A DNA stretch of 8,163 nucleotides, taken from the NCBI GenBank assembly GCA_038209275.1, contig JBBQXW010000328.1, positions 1 through 8,163 of the forward strand. Reading direction: 5' to 3'. A program made the position numbers and the translations under genes. Shown here one piece after another: positions 1 to 5,216 of this stretch (position 1 is its first letter; the number at the start of each line of letters is the position of its first letter). Under the pieces are notes generated by a model that searched no databases, had not been told where the DNA came from, and saw nothing but the letters and a program-made list of their open reading frames with translations. The DNA is from L227-5C sp038209275. GTDB taxonomy: Bacteria > Chloroflexota > Chloroflexia > Chloroheliales > Chloroheliaceae.

Positions 1-1
1 T

Positions 2-1624
2 CGCTTCAAAGCCCGTCCCTGGGAATTGCGCCATACGCCTAGCGTCTGCCCGCATTGCCCGGTTGGGTGCAATATTGAGATAGATAATCGGCTGGGTCGC
101 GAAGTAGTGCGTTTTATGAGTCGCGAGAACGACGCGGTAGATGACGGCTTTTTGTGTGACCGGGGACGCTACGGCTTTGGCTTTATCCAGAGCGAACAGC
201 GCCTACGCACGCCGTTAATTCGCAAAAACGGCAAGCTTGAGCCGGTTAGCTGGGCCGAAGCGTTTGCCTTTATCGTCAATCGCTTGCGCGAAATTCGCCA
301 GAAATACGGGCCACAGGCTATCGGCGGCATTGCCGGGACGCACAACACCAACGAAGAACTGTATCTGTTCAAGCGCTTTATTAACGAAGTAATCGGTTCG
401 CCTAACCTTGACCACTATCACGGACGCTTTGGTTCACTCAGTCCGGCAGAAGTGGCGATTTTCCATACCGCCACGATTGAAGGGCTGGACGTAGCAAAAG
501 TAATTGTGCTAATCGGGGCTAATCCGAGCGCCCGTCAGCCAATTATGGAACTACGGATTAAAAAAGCACTGAAGGCTGGCGCAAAGCTGATTATCATCGG
601 GCCGAGTGCCGGGGCGCTGGATAGATTCGCTACTTTGCGAATTGCTGTCCCAAACGCTCAATTCTCGCCCGCTATCGGCGCGATAATTTCGGCTATGATT
701 TGGGAAGGTACGGCTAAAGGTTTCGAGAACGAAGCGGTCAAAAATCACCTCAAGGGTATGTACGACGACTTCCAGACGGGTAGTGTGCTAACCGAAAAGA
801 TTAACAAGGCGGCGGCGCTACTGGCTCACGCTGAAACTTCAACCGTGCTGTACGATGAAATGGTCACTCGTGTGCCGGGTAATCAGGATTTGGTGCGCGA
901 GTTGGTCAATCTGGCGCTGGCAACCGGGCAACTCTGGAAGAACGGCAGTGGCCTGGGCTTATTAACTGCCAACAGCAATTCGGTGGGGGCGCGCGATTTG
1001 GCAGTGCTACCCGCTCAGGGTGGCATGTCCTACGAACGGATGCTCGGCAAAGAAGGGGCGGAGAAGCTGAAAGCGCTTTTCGTAATGGGCGCGAACCCGC
1101 TCAGTCACATGCAGGAAGAAGGTGGCAACACCGCCGCCCTGACCAACCTCGAATTGCTGGTAGTGCAGGATTTGTTTATGAACCCGACGGCGGAACTGGC
1201 CCATGTGGTGCTACCCGCCGCGTCATTCGCCGAAAAAGAAGGCACTTTCACCAACTGGGAAGGGCGTGTCCAGAAAATCAACCCGTCGTTACCCCCCCTG
1301 GAAGGAGTCGCGCCGGACGCAGCGATTATTCTTGAACTGGCTTCGCGGTTGGGTAAAGTTTTTGATACTCGTTCGCCCGAACAGCTTTTTGACGAATTAG
1401 CCCGTCTTTCGCCTTTGCATAACGGCCTGAGCTACAAAGTAATCGGTGGCAAAGGGGCGCTGCGTCCGCTCAAGCGCGAGGTGGACGAGGTAAAAGTTCC
1501 CGATTGGCTGCGAAACGCCACTCGTCCAACTGCAACGGTTTTACGCACCGAAGACGAAGCAGAACTGGCTGCCTATGAAACGGGCTTGCGCCAGACCGAA
1601 GGCACAGGAGGTAGTCCGCGATGA
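2..1624 (+). CDS. nuoG: NADH-quinone oxidoreductase subunit G (NuoG), 3' part
   Basis: NuoG is the large Fe-S subunit of the complex I peripheral arm. The frame is open from base 2, reading RFKARPWEL. That is the family segment just after the N-terminal 2Fe-2S/4Fe-4S domains, so the start lies upstream and the TTG at 26 is an internal Leu codon. Counting from that Leu as residue 1, C8, C11, C15 and C44 form a C-x2-C-x3-C-x28-C motif. This matches the ligand set of the extra cluster N7, known from E. coli and Thermus but absent from many other complexes. The rest is a molybdopterin-oxidoreductase-like fold with typical blocks such as VIVLIGANPSARQP, LFVMGANPLSHMQEEGG and VVLPAASFAEKEGTFTNWEGR. 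In complex I this fold binds no molybdenum cofactor (family knowledge). The C-terminal tail is charged. Its TGA overlaps the nuoH ATG (ATGA), implying translational coupling. Family assignment is secure; subunit identity rests on fold plus operon position. Confidence 0.96.
   Translation, partial: RFKARPWELRHTPSVCPHCPVGCNIEIDNRLGREVVRFMSRENDAVDDGFLCDRGRYGFGFIQSEQRLRTPLIRKNGKLEPVSWAEAFAFIVNRLREIRQKYGPQAIGGIAGTHNTNEELYLFKRFINEVIGSPNLDHYHGRFGSLSPAEVAIFHTATIEGLDVAKVIVLIGANPSARQPIMELRIKKALKAGAKLIIIGPSAGALDRFATLRIAVPNAQFSPAIGAIISAMIWEGTAKGFENEAVKNHLKGMYDDFQTGSVLTEKINKAAALLAHAETSTVLYDEMVTRVPGNQDLVRELVNLALATGQLWKNGSGLGLLTANSNSVGARDLAVLPAQGGMSYERMLGKEGAEKLKALFVMGANPLSHMQEEGGNTAALTNLELLVVQDLFMNPTAELAHVVLPAASFAEKEGTFTNWEGRVQKINPSLPPLEGVAPDAAIILELASRLGKVFDTRSPEQLFDELARLSPLHNGLSYKVIGGKGALRPLKREVDEVKVPDWLRNATRPTATVLRTEDEAELAAYETGLRQTEGTGGSPR
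1606..1612 (+). promoter_or_regulatory. Strong Shine-Dalgarno for nuoH
   Basis: AGGAGGT lies inside the last codons of nuoG, 8 nt before the nuoH ATG at 1621. It fixes that start and supports re-initiation across the ATGA overlap. Confidence 0.8.
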
Positions 1625-2622
1625 ACTGGGGCGATTGGGTAGTGAACCTGATTAAAGCGATAATCCTGGCGCTGGTGCTGCTGGGTGGCTTTGCCTATAT
1701 GACGCTATTCGAGCGCAAGGTTATCGCCCGGATGCAGAATCGCTTTGGCCCAAATCGGGTTGGCCCTGGCGGATTGCTGCAACCGATTGCCGATGGCGTG
1801 AAGCTGGTCTTCAAAGAGCAACTTACCCCCAGAGATGCCAAAAAAGCAGTCTATTTTCTTGCGCCGATGATTTCGCTGACAGTGGCGCTGTGTGCCTTTG
1901 CGGTTATCCCGGTTGGCCCGACCTCACTCAATATTTTTGGCACAAAGCCCTGGTTAGCCGATTTGAATATTGGTGTGCTCTATATTTTGGCAGTTTCGTC
2001 GCTGGGCGTGTACGGTATTACGCTGGGCGGGTGGAGCAGTGGCAACAAATATTCGCTGATGGGCGCAATTCGCTCGTCGGCCCAAATTATTTCGTATGAG
2101 TTGAGCCTGGGTATTTCGCTGTTGGGCGTGATTATGCTGGCTGGCTCGCTAAATATGAACCAGATTGTTGAGGCGCAGGGCAAATCTATCTGGTTCTTTA
2201 TTCCGCAGATTGTCGGTTTTGGAGTTTATATTATCGCGGCGGTGGCGGAAGTAAATCGCGCTCCCTTCGATTTGCCCGAAGCCGAGCAGGAACTCGTCGC
2301 CGGGTATCACACTGAGTATAGCGGGATGCAGTTTGCCATGTTCTTTGCGGCGGAATACATTAATATGATTACGGTCAGCAGCATTGCCACGACCCTGTTT
2401 TTAGGCGGCTGGCGACCACCGTTCGATATTGGCCCGCTCGAACTCGGCCCAATCTGGTTTTTGCTCAAGGTGGTGTTCTTTTTGTTCGGCTTTATCTGGT
2501 TGCGTGCCACCCTGCCGCGTCTGCGCTACGACCGCCTGATGCGCTTCGGCTGGCAAATTCTGTTGCCAGTCGCGATTTTGAATCTGGTTGTTACGAGCAT
2601 TGTGGTAGCAGTAGTTTCTTAA
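1621..2622 (+). CDS. nuoH: NADH-quinone oxidoreductase subunit H (NuoH)
   Basis: NuoH (ND1 homologue) is the membrane subunit that docks the peripheral arm and forms much of the quinone-binding chamber and the start of the proton (E) channel. The 333 residues are close to the usual length of about 325. Visible family blocks are ERKVIARMQNRFGPNRVGPG (31-50), LLQPIADGVKL (52-62), the ISYELSLG helix with Glu160, and EVNRAPFDLPEAEQEL (210-225), the acidic loop lining the quinone cavity. These are followed by GYHTEYSGMQFAMFFAAEYI (229-248) and WLRATLPRLRYDRLM (293-307). About eight hydrophobic helices are apparent. The start follows an AGGAGGT at 8 nt and overlaps the nuoG stop. In a canonical operon the next gene would be nuoI; here a Uma2-family gene comes between. 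Confidence 0.98.
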   Translation: MNWGDWVVNLIKAIILALVLLGGFAYMTLFERKVIARMQNRFGPNRVGPGGLLQPIADGVKLVFKEQLTPRDAKKAVYFLAPMISLTVALCAFAVIPVGPTSLNIFGTKPWLADLNIGVLYILAVSSLGVYGITLGGWSSGNKYSLMGAIRSSAQIISYELSLGISLLGVIMLAGSLNMNQIVEAQGKSIWFFIPQIVGFGVYIIAAVAEVNRAPFDLPEAEQELVAGYHTEYSGMQFAMFFAAEYINMITVSSIATTLFLGGWRPPFDIGPLELGPIWFLLKVVFFLFGFIWLRATLPRLRYDRLMRFGWQILLPVAILNLVVTSIVVAVVS

Positions 2623-2627
2623 ACTAC

Positions 2628-2633
2628 AGGAGG
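2628..2633 (+). promoter_or_regulatory. Shine-Dalgarno between nuoH and the Uma2 gene
   Basis: AGGAGG sits 5 nt after the nuoH stop and only 4 nt before the Uma2 ATG at 2638, a rather tight spacing. Another ATG at 2634 touches it directly but opens only a 7-codon frame. The site is as strong as the one for nuoH, while the downstream nuoI has only a weak one. It may therefore be the former nuoI site. Confidence 0.7.
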
Positions 2634-2637
2634 ATGT

Positions 2638-3267
2638 ATGGAAACTGTAGTCCGTGAGTTAGAGGACACTCCAATTGAGCATCTGGCTCAACTCAAAAAG
2701 AAAAAGAAAGAATACACCTTTGAGGAATTGGCGGAACTCAACGCCACTGCCTGGAATAACGACGGAGTAACTTATGAACTTTCGGAAGGGGAGTTAGTGC
2801 CGGTGTGTCCATCAGCTGTCCAGCAAAGTGATTTAGTTCTAATATTAGGTGAAAACCTTCGCCATTTCACGAAAGACCATCCTATTGGTAAAGTGGGAGT
2901 AGACCTCGGCTATATCTTTCAGCGTCAGCCCCGCCGGACAGTATTTGCGCCTGACCTTTCTTTTGTACGACAAGAAAGAATACCACCTGAAGGTAGGCCG
3001 AAAAAGGGCTATTGGGAAATAATACCAGATTTAGCCATTGAGGTTGTTTCGCCAGATGATGTACTTTACACTGTTTTTGAAAAGGTAATTACCTATCTTC
3101 AATTCGGAGTAAAAGAAGTTTGGTTAATTATTCCTCCTGTTCAAACAGTCATAATTTACCATTCCAGGACAGATGTACGTTATCTTGTGACAAGCGACAA
3201 GCTTGAAAGTCCTGAAATCTTGCCCGGCTTTAGTATACCGATAGCTGAACTATTTGAGACCGATTAA
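2638..3267 (+). CDS. Uma2 family (DUF820) restriction-endonuclease-like protein
   Basis: This 209-residue protein of the Uma2/DUF820 family has a PD-(D/E)XK nuclease-like fold. Such genes are numerous in cyanobacteria, Chloroflexota and Planctomycetes, and their cellular role is not established. Family signatures are YELSEGELVPV (46-56), APDLSFV (104-110) with Asp106, PDLAIEVVSPDD (130-141) with Glu135, and the helix FEKVITYLQFGVKEVWLI (147-164) with Lys149, Tyr153 and Gly157. Asp106, Glu135 and a Lys that has migrated from the classical E-x-K position (Val137 here) could make a metal-dependent active site; that is inference. The length is normal and the frame intact. The N-terminal 30 residues are charged, with a five-lysine run (20-24). 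Base composition differs from its neighbours: counted 60-base blocks are mostly 30-38% GC against 50-63% in the nuo genes, and AGA and ATA codons appear. This suggests later arrival. It is not a complex I subunit and lies 15 bp after nuoH and 29 bp before nuoI. Confidence 0.9.
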   Translation: METVVRELEDTPIEHLAQLKKKKKEYTFEELAELNATAWNNDGVTYELSEGELVPVCPSAVQQSDLVLILGENLRHFTKDHPIGKVGVDLGYIFQRQPRRTVFAPDLSFVRQERIPPEGRPKKGYWEIIPDLAIEVVSPDDVLYTVFEKVITYLQFGVKEVWLIIPPVQTVIIYHSRTDVRYLVTSDKLESPEILPGFSIPIAELFETD

Positions 3268-3296
3268 TAGATAGATAATAGAGAAGTTTAGAAATT

Positions 3297-4025
3297 ATGG
3301 CTAATCCAGCAAAGATTGCGAATGATACGCTCAAGGGAATGGGCGTGACGCTGAAAAATTTCTTCCGCAAACCTATAACGGTGCAGTATCCCGAACAGAT
3401 GCGGAAGTTGCCAGCCCGTGAGCGTGGTCGCCATGTGTTGCACCGCTACGAGGACGGGTTGGAGCGCTGCATTGCCTGTATGCTGTGTAGTGGCACTTGT
3501 CCCGCCGACGCAATTTATATTGAGCCAGCCGAAAATAATCCGGCTAAACCCAATTCGCACGGCGAACGCTACGCCAACATTTTTCAGATAGATATGTTGC
3601 GCTGTATCTTTTGCGGCTACTGTCAGGCGGCTTGCCCAACCGGGGCGATTACGCTGGAGTCGAATACTTTGCTGGCAACTTATACCCGCGAGAAAATGCT
3701 TTATAACAAGGAAGATTTGATAGAGCCGCTTGGAACGGCGACACGTGGCGCGGCATTGGCCTGGGAGCCTGCTCCACCGCCCGAAGCGCGGCCCATTCTG
3801 CCCGCCTACAAAGGGGTGTTCGATGGTTGGGAAACCACCAGCGCCGCCGTCGGTCAGGCCAATTTGAAGTCAGAGGCGGGCGAACTCGGCTCACCCAAGC
3901 CACTCCGCAAGGAAGAACCGCTGCTTATTCCGGGCGCGGGCGTACCGAACGCGCTTCCGGCCAGTCAAGTTACTCAAGCGCCCGTCAATCCTTATGAGGC
4001 AGAGCAAGAGGAGAAAAAGGGCTGA
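3297..4025 (+). CDS. nuoI: NADH-quinone oxidoreductase subunit I (NuoI), with long C-terminal extension
   Basis: NuoI (TYKY homologue) is the 8Fe ferredoxin-like subunit that carries clusters N6a and N6b, passing electrons towards N2 and quinone at the membrane interface. Two complete C-x2-C-x2-C-x3-CP motifs are present: C58/C61/C64/C68 and C103/C106/C109/C113. The N-terminal part (LKNFFRKPITVQYPEQ, residues 19-34) is the usual amphipathic membrane-contact region. The conserved core ends near residue 145 (REKMLYNKEDLIE). About 97 further residues, rich in Pro, Ala, Glu and Gly, make the protein 242 residues long. Typical NuoI is about 160-180 (E. coli 180, Thermus 182). The extension has normal nuo-like GC and an intact frame. 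The start has only a weak SD-like AGAGAAG (3280-3286) at 10 nt. The stop overlaps the nuoJ start by one base (TGATG). Confidence 0.97.
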   Translation: MANPAKIANDTLKGMGVTLKNFFRKPITVQYPEQMRKLPARERGRHVLHRYEDGLERCIACMLCSGTCPADAIYIEPAENNPAKPNSHGERYANIFQIDMLRCIFCGYCQAACPTGAITLESNTLLATYTREKMLYNKEDLIEPLGTATRGAALAWEPAPPPEARPILPAYKGVFDGWETTSAAVGQANLKSEAGELGSPKPLRKEEPLLIPGAGVPNALPASQVTQAPVNPYEAEQEEKKG

Positions 4026-4537
4026 TGGAACAGGTTATCCTGATTATCCTGGGTGTGCTGGCGGTTGGCTCGGCCTTCGGGGTGGTGCTGATGCCGAGCG
4101 CAATTAACAGCGCCCTGATGCTATTGCTCAATCTGGTCAGTCTGGCGACGCTCTTTTTAATGCTGCACGCTCAGTTTATGTTCGCGGCGCAGTTACTGGT
4201 TTATGCCGGAGCGATTCTGGTGCTGTTCTTGTTCGTAGTTACGCTGCTCAACCCGGAAGGCGAAAATATTCTCAGGGACAAAAAGCAGTTGCAACGGGCC
4301 GGAGCGCTTACCCTCGGTCTGCTGCTGGTGATTATTCTGGCAGGCGGCCTGATTTACGCCTTCACGGGCGGGCCGCAGTTCGATTTTGCTGCCGCCAAAC
4401 CTGATGAATATGCCTACGGTACAGTCGAGTCTTTCGGTGTGGGACTTTTCACCCAGTTCCTGTTGCCCTTCGAGCTAACCTCGCTGGTGCTGCTGGTAGC
4501 ACTCGTAGGGGCGATAGTCCTGAGCAAACGGCGCTAA
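4025..4537 (+). CDS. nuoJ: NADH-quinone oxidoreductase subunit J (NuoJ)
   Basis: NuoJ (ND6 homologue) is a membrane subunit beside NuoH and NuoK. Its third helix carries the conserved glycine stretch involved in coupling. The protein has 170 residues, the normal range. Hydrophobic helices lie at about 3-22, 27-47, 52-75, 92-112 and 140-166. The third contains the signature LLVYAGAILVLFLFVVTLLN (57-76). The last helix contains FLLPFELTSLVLLVALVGA and ends in a short basic tail, SKRR. Translation is probably coupled to nuoI: the ATG overlaps its TGA by one base, and GAGGAG lies at 4008-4013, 11 nt upstream. The stop codon abuts the first palindrome, whose heptamer array begins at or next to the TAA. 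Confidence 0.96.
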   Translation: MEQVILIILGVLAVGSAFGVVLMPSAINSALMLLLNLVSLATLFLMLHAQFMFAAQLLVYAGAILVLFLFVVTLLNPEGENILRDKKQLQRAGALTLGLLLVIILAGGLIYAFTGGPQFDFAAAKPDEYAYGTVESFGVGLFTQFLLPFELTSLVLLVALVGAIVLSKRR

Positions 4538-4570
4538 CGATTTACGATTTACGATTTACGATTTACGATT
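4537..4570. repeat. Tandem heptamer array, left arm (CGATTTA x4 plus 5 nt)
   Basis: Four exact copies of CGATTTA run from 4538 to 4565, followed by CGATT (4566-4570). The last base of the nuoJ stop codon already belongs to the repeat register (ACGATTT). This array forms the outer left arm of the nuoJ-nuoK palindrome. Confidence 0.97.
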
Positions 4571-4613
4571 GTAGTAGCGATTGATAGTCTGTAAGAAAGT
4601 AAGCTGTAAATAG

Positions 4614-4685
4614 GGTAGGGGCGAATCGCATACGCCCTCGTTGATCTGGCTGTGTGTTCAAGGGCGTATGCTATTCGCCCTTACC
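4614..4685. repeat. Inner GC-rich hairpin of the nuoJ-nuoK palindrome
   Basis: A 25-nt left arm (4614-4638, core GGGGCGAATCGCATACGCCC) pairs with 4661-4685 with two non-Watson-Crick positions, one of them a G-T wobble. The loop is 22 nt (4639-4660). The GTAGGGGC...GCCC pattern resembles short palindromic repeats I recall from cyanobacterial and Chloroflexota intergenic regions, but I cannot confirm that here. No T-run follows it directly, so it is not a simple intrinsic terminator. Confidence 0.9.
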
Positions 4686-4732
4686 AAAGACCATTGACGG
4701 ATTATTTAGTTAAAAACCATCAATCCTACTAC

Positions 4733-4764
4733 AAATCGTAAATCGTAAATCGTAAATCGTAAAT
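4733..4764. repeat. Tandem heptamer array, right arm (AAATCGT x4)
   Basis: Four exact copies of AAATCGT (4733-4760) plus AAAT are the reverse complement of the left array. They pair with 4540-4570 over 31 bp without mismatch. Five T residues follow from 4764 to 4768. Confidence 0.97.
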
Positions 4765-4809
4765 TTTTAGCGTCTTGGCGGTTAACTTAACGAATTTGAT
4801 TGAAAAGTA

Positions 4810-5112
4810 ATGACAAGTATAACTTTTACGCTGGTGGTTAGTGCCATAATTTTTGCGGTAGGGACAGTGGGCGTGTTGCTACGGCGCAACCCATTGGTGC
4901 AGTTTATGTCCATCGAACTGATGCTGAACGCGGTTAATCTGGCCTTGATCAGCTTTTCGGGCAGCTTCGGCACGAGCGAGGGACAGGTTTTTGTGCTGCT
5001 GGTACTGACCGTTGCCGCCGCCGAAGCGGTAGTCGGTCTGGCAATCATCGTCGCCATGTTTCGTAAGCGCCGCCGCATAGATGTAGACGATATTAATTCG
5101 ATGCAGGGTTAA
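4810..5112 (+). CDS. nuoK: NADH-quinone oxidoreductase subunit K (NuoK)
   Basis: NuoK (ND4L homologue) is a three-helix membrane subunit that forms part of the E channel joining the quinone site to the antiporter-like subunits. At 100 residues it has the canonical length. Both essential membrane glutamates are present, at the same numbers as in E. coli: Glu36 in FMSIELMLNAVNL (helix 2) and Glu72 in LTVAAAEAVVGLAI (helix 3). The conserved RRNPLVQFMSIE loop precedes helix 2. A TGA in frame at 4801-4803 rules out an upstream start. Only a weak GAAAAG (4802-4807) precedes the ATG, so initiation may be inefficient or depend on local structure. The gene stands between two palindromes, 272 bp after nuoJ and 104 bp before nuoL, whereas the other adjacent nuo pairs in the window, apart from the Uma2 site, overlap. 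Confidence 0.97.
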   Translation: MTSITFTLVVSAIIFAVGTVGVLLRRNPLVQFMSIELMLNAVNLALISFSGSFGTSEGQVFVLLVLTVAAAEAVVGLAIIVAMFRKRRRIDVDDINSMQG

Positions 5113-5116
5113 GATA

Positions 5117-5194
5117 TAGTTTCAAGTTCCAGGTTTCAAGTTTCAAGTTGGGAACGAAGATAACTTGAAACCTGGAACTTGAAACTTGAAACTA
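5117..5194. repeat. Heptamer palindrome in the nuoK-nuoL gap
   Basis: Each arm is built of four 7-bp units. The left arm (5120-5147) reads TTTCAAG, TTCCAGG, TTTCAAG, TTTCAAG. The right arm (5164-5191) holds their complements, with the variant again second in + strand order. Full-register pairing of 5117-5149 with 5162-5194 leaves four mismatched positions and a 12-nt loop. Shifting by one unit gives a perfect 25-bp stem (5118-5142 with 5162-5186) and a 19-nt loop. No T-run follows and there is no coding potential. The sequence is unrelated to the first palindrome but the design, tandem heptamers as arms, is the same. Confidence 0.95.
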
Positions 5195-5200
5195 ACTATG

Positions 5201-5211
5201 AGAGGATGAGG
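5201..5211 (+). promoter_or_regulatory. Shine-Dalgarno region for nuoL GTG start
   Basis: AGAGGA (5201-5206, 10 nt upstream) and GAGG (5208-5211, 5 nt upstream) precede the GTG at 5217. The nearby ATGs at 5198 and 5206 are out of frame, so the GTG is the best start for nuoL. Confidence 0.65.
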
Positions 5212-5216
5212 CGTAA

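Larger units (their letters stand above)
4532..4772. repeat. Large nested palindrome filling the nuoJ-nuoK gap
   Basis: An imperfect inverted repeat takes up most of the 272-bp gap between nuoJ and nuoK. The outer stem pairs 4540-4570 with 4734-4764 perfectly (31 bp of heptamer repeats). It continues inward as 4571-4588 against 4716-4732, with two single-base bulges and one mismatch. After an unpaired stretch, an independent 25-bp hairpin forms the core (4614-4685). Outside the 31-bp stem, after a 2-bp mismatch, CGCTAA (4532-4537, including the nuoJ stop) is complementary to TTAGCG (4767-4772). I see no open reading frame inside. The layout suggests a non-autonomous mobile or REP-like element, but no target duplication is evident. 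The remaining 37 bases before nuoK (4773-4809) hold no feature I can name. Confidence 0.9.

Noticed and set aside
26..28. TTG as the start codon of nuoG
   Set aside because: The frame is open upstream to base 2 and encodes RFKARPWE, a conserved NuoG segment, so the TTG is an internal Leu and the gene begins outside the window.
2634..2657. Seven-codon ORF (ATG at 2634) overlapping the Uma2 start, possible leader peptide
   Set aside because: The ATG touches the Shine-Dalgarno directly, leaving no spacing for initiation, and the peptide has no regulatory pattern.
2638..3267. Uma2 gene as a toxin-antitoxin module or a novel complex I subunit
   Set aside because: There is no partner small gene beside it, and the protein has no membrane segment or Fe-S motif. 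The family match to Uma2/DUF820 is sufficient and its function is unknown.
4537..4764. CRISPR array
   Set aside because: The repeats are 7 bp, directly tandem without spacers, and the two arrays are inverted to each other.
4614..4768. Intrinsic terminator after nuoJ
   Set aside because: The inner GC-rich hairpin has no T-run, and the T5 at 4764-4768 follows an AT-rich heptamer stem. Downstream nuoK-nuoM have no evident promoter, so full termination would silence essential genes. Partial termination stays open as a finding.
4773..4809. Promoter for nuoK in the spacer after the palindrome
   Set aside because: TTGGCG and TGATTG-like boxes can be picked out but do not match sigma-70 consensus well, and any AT-rich 37-bp stretch would give similar hits.
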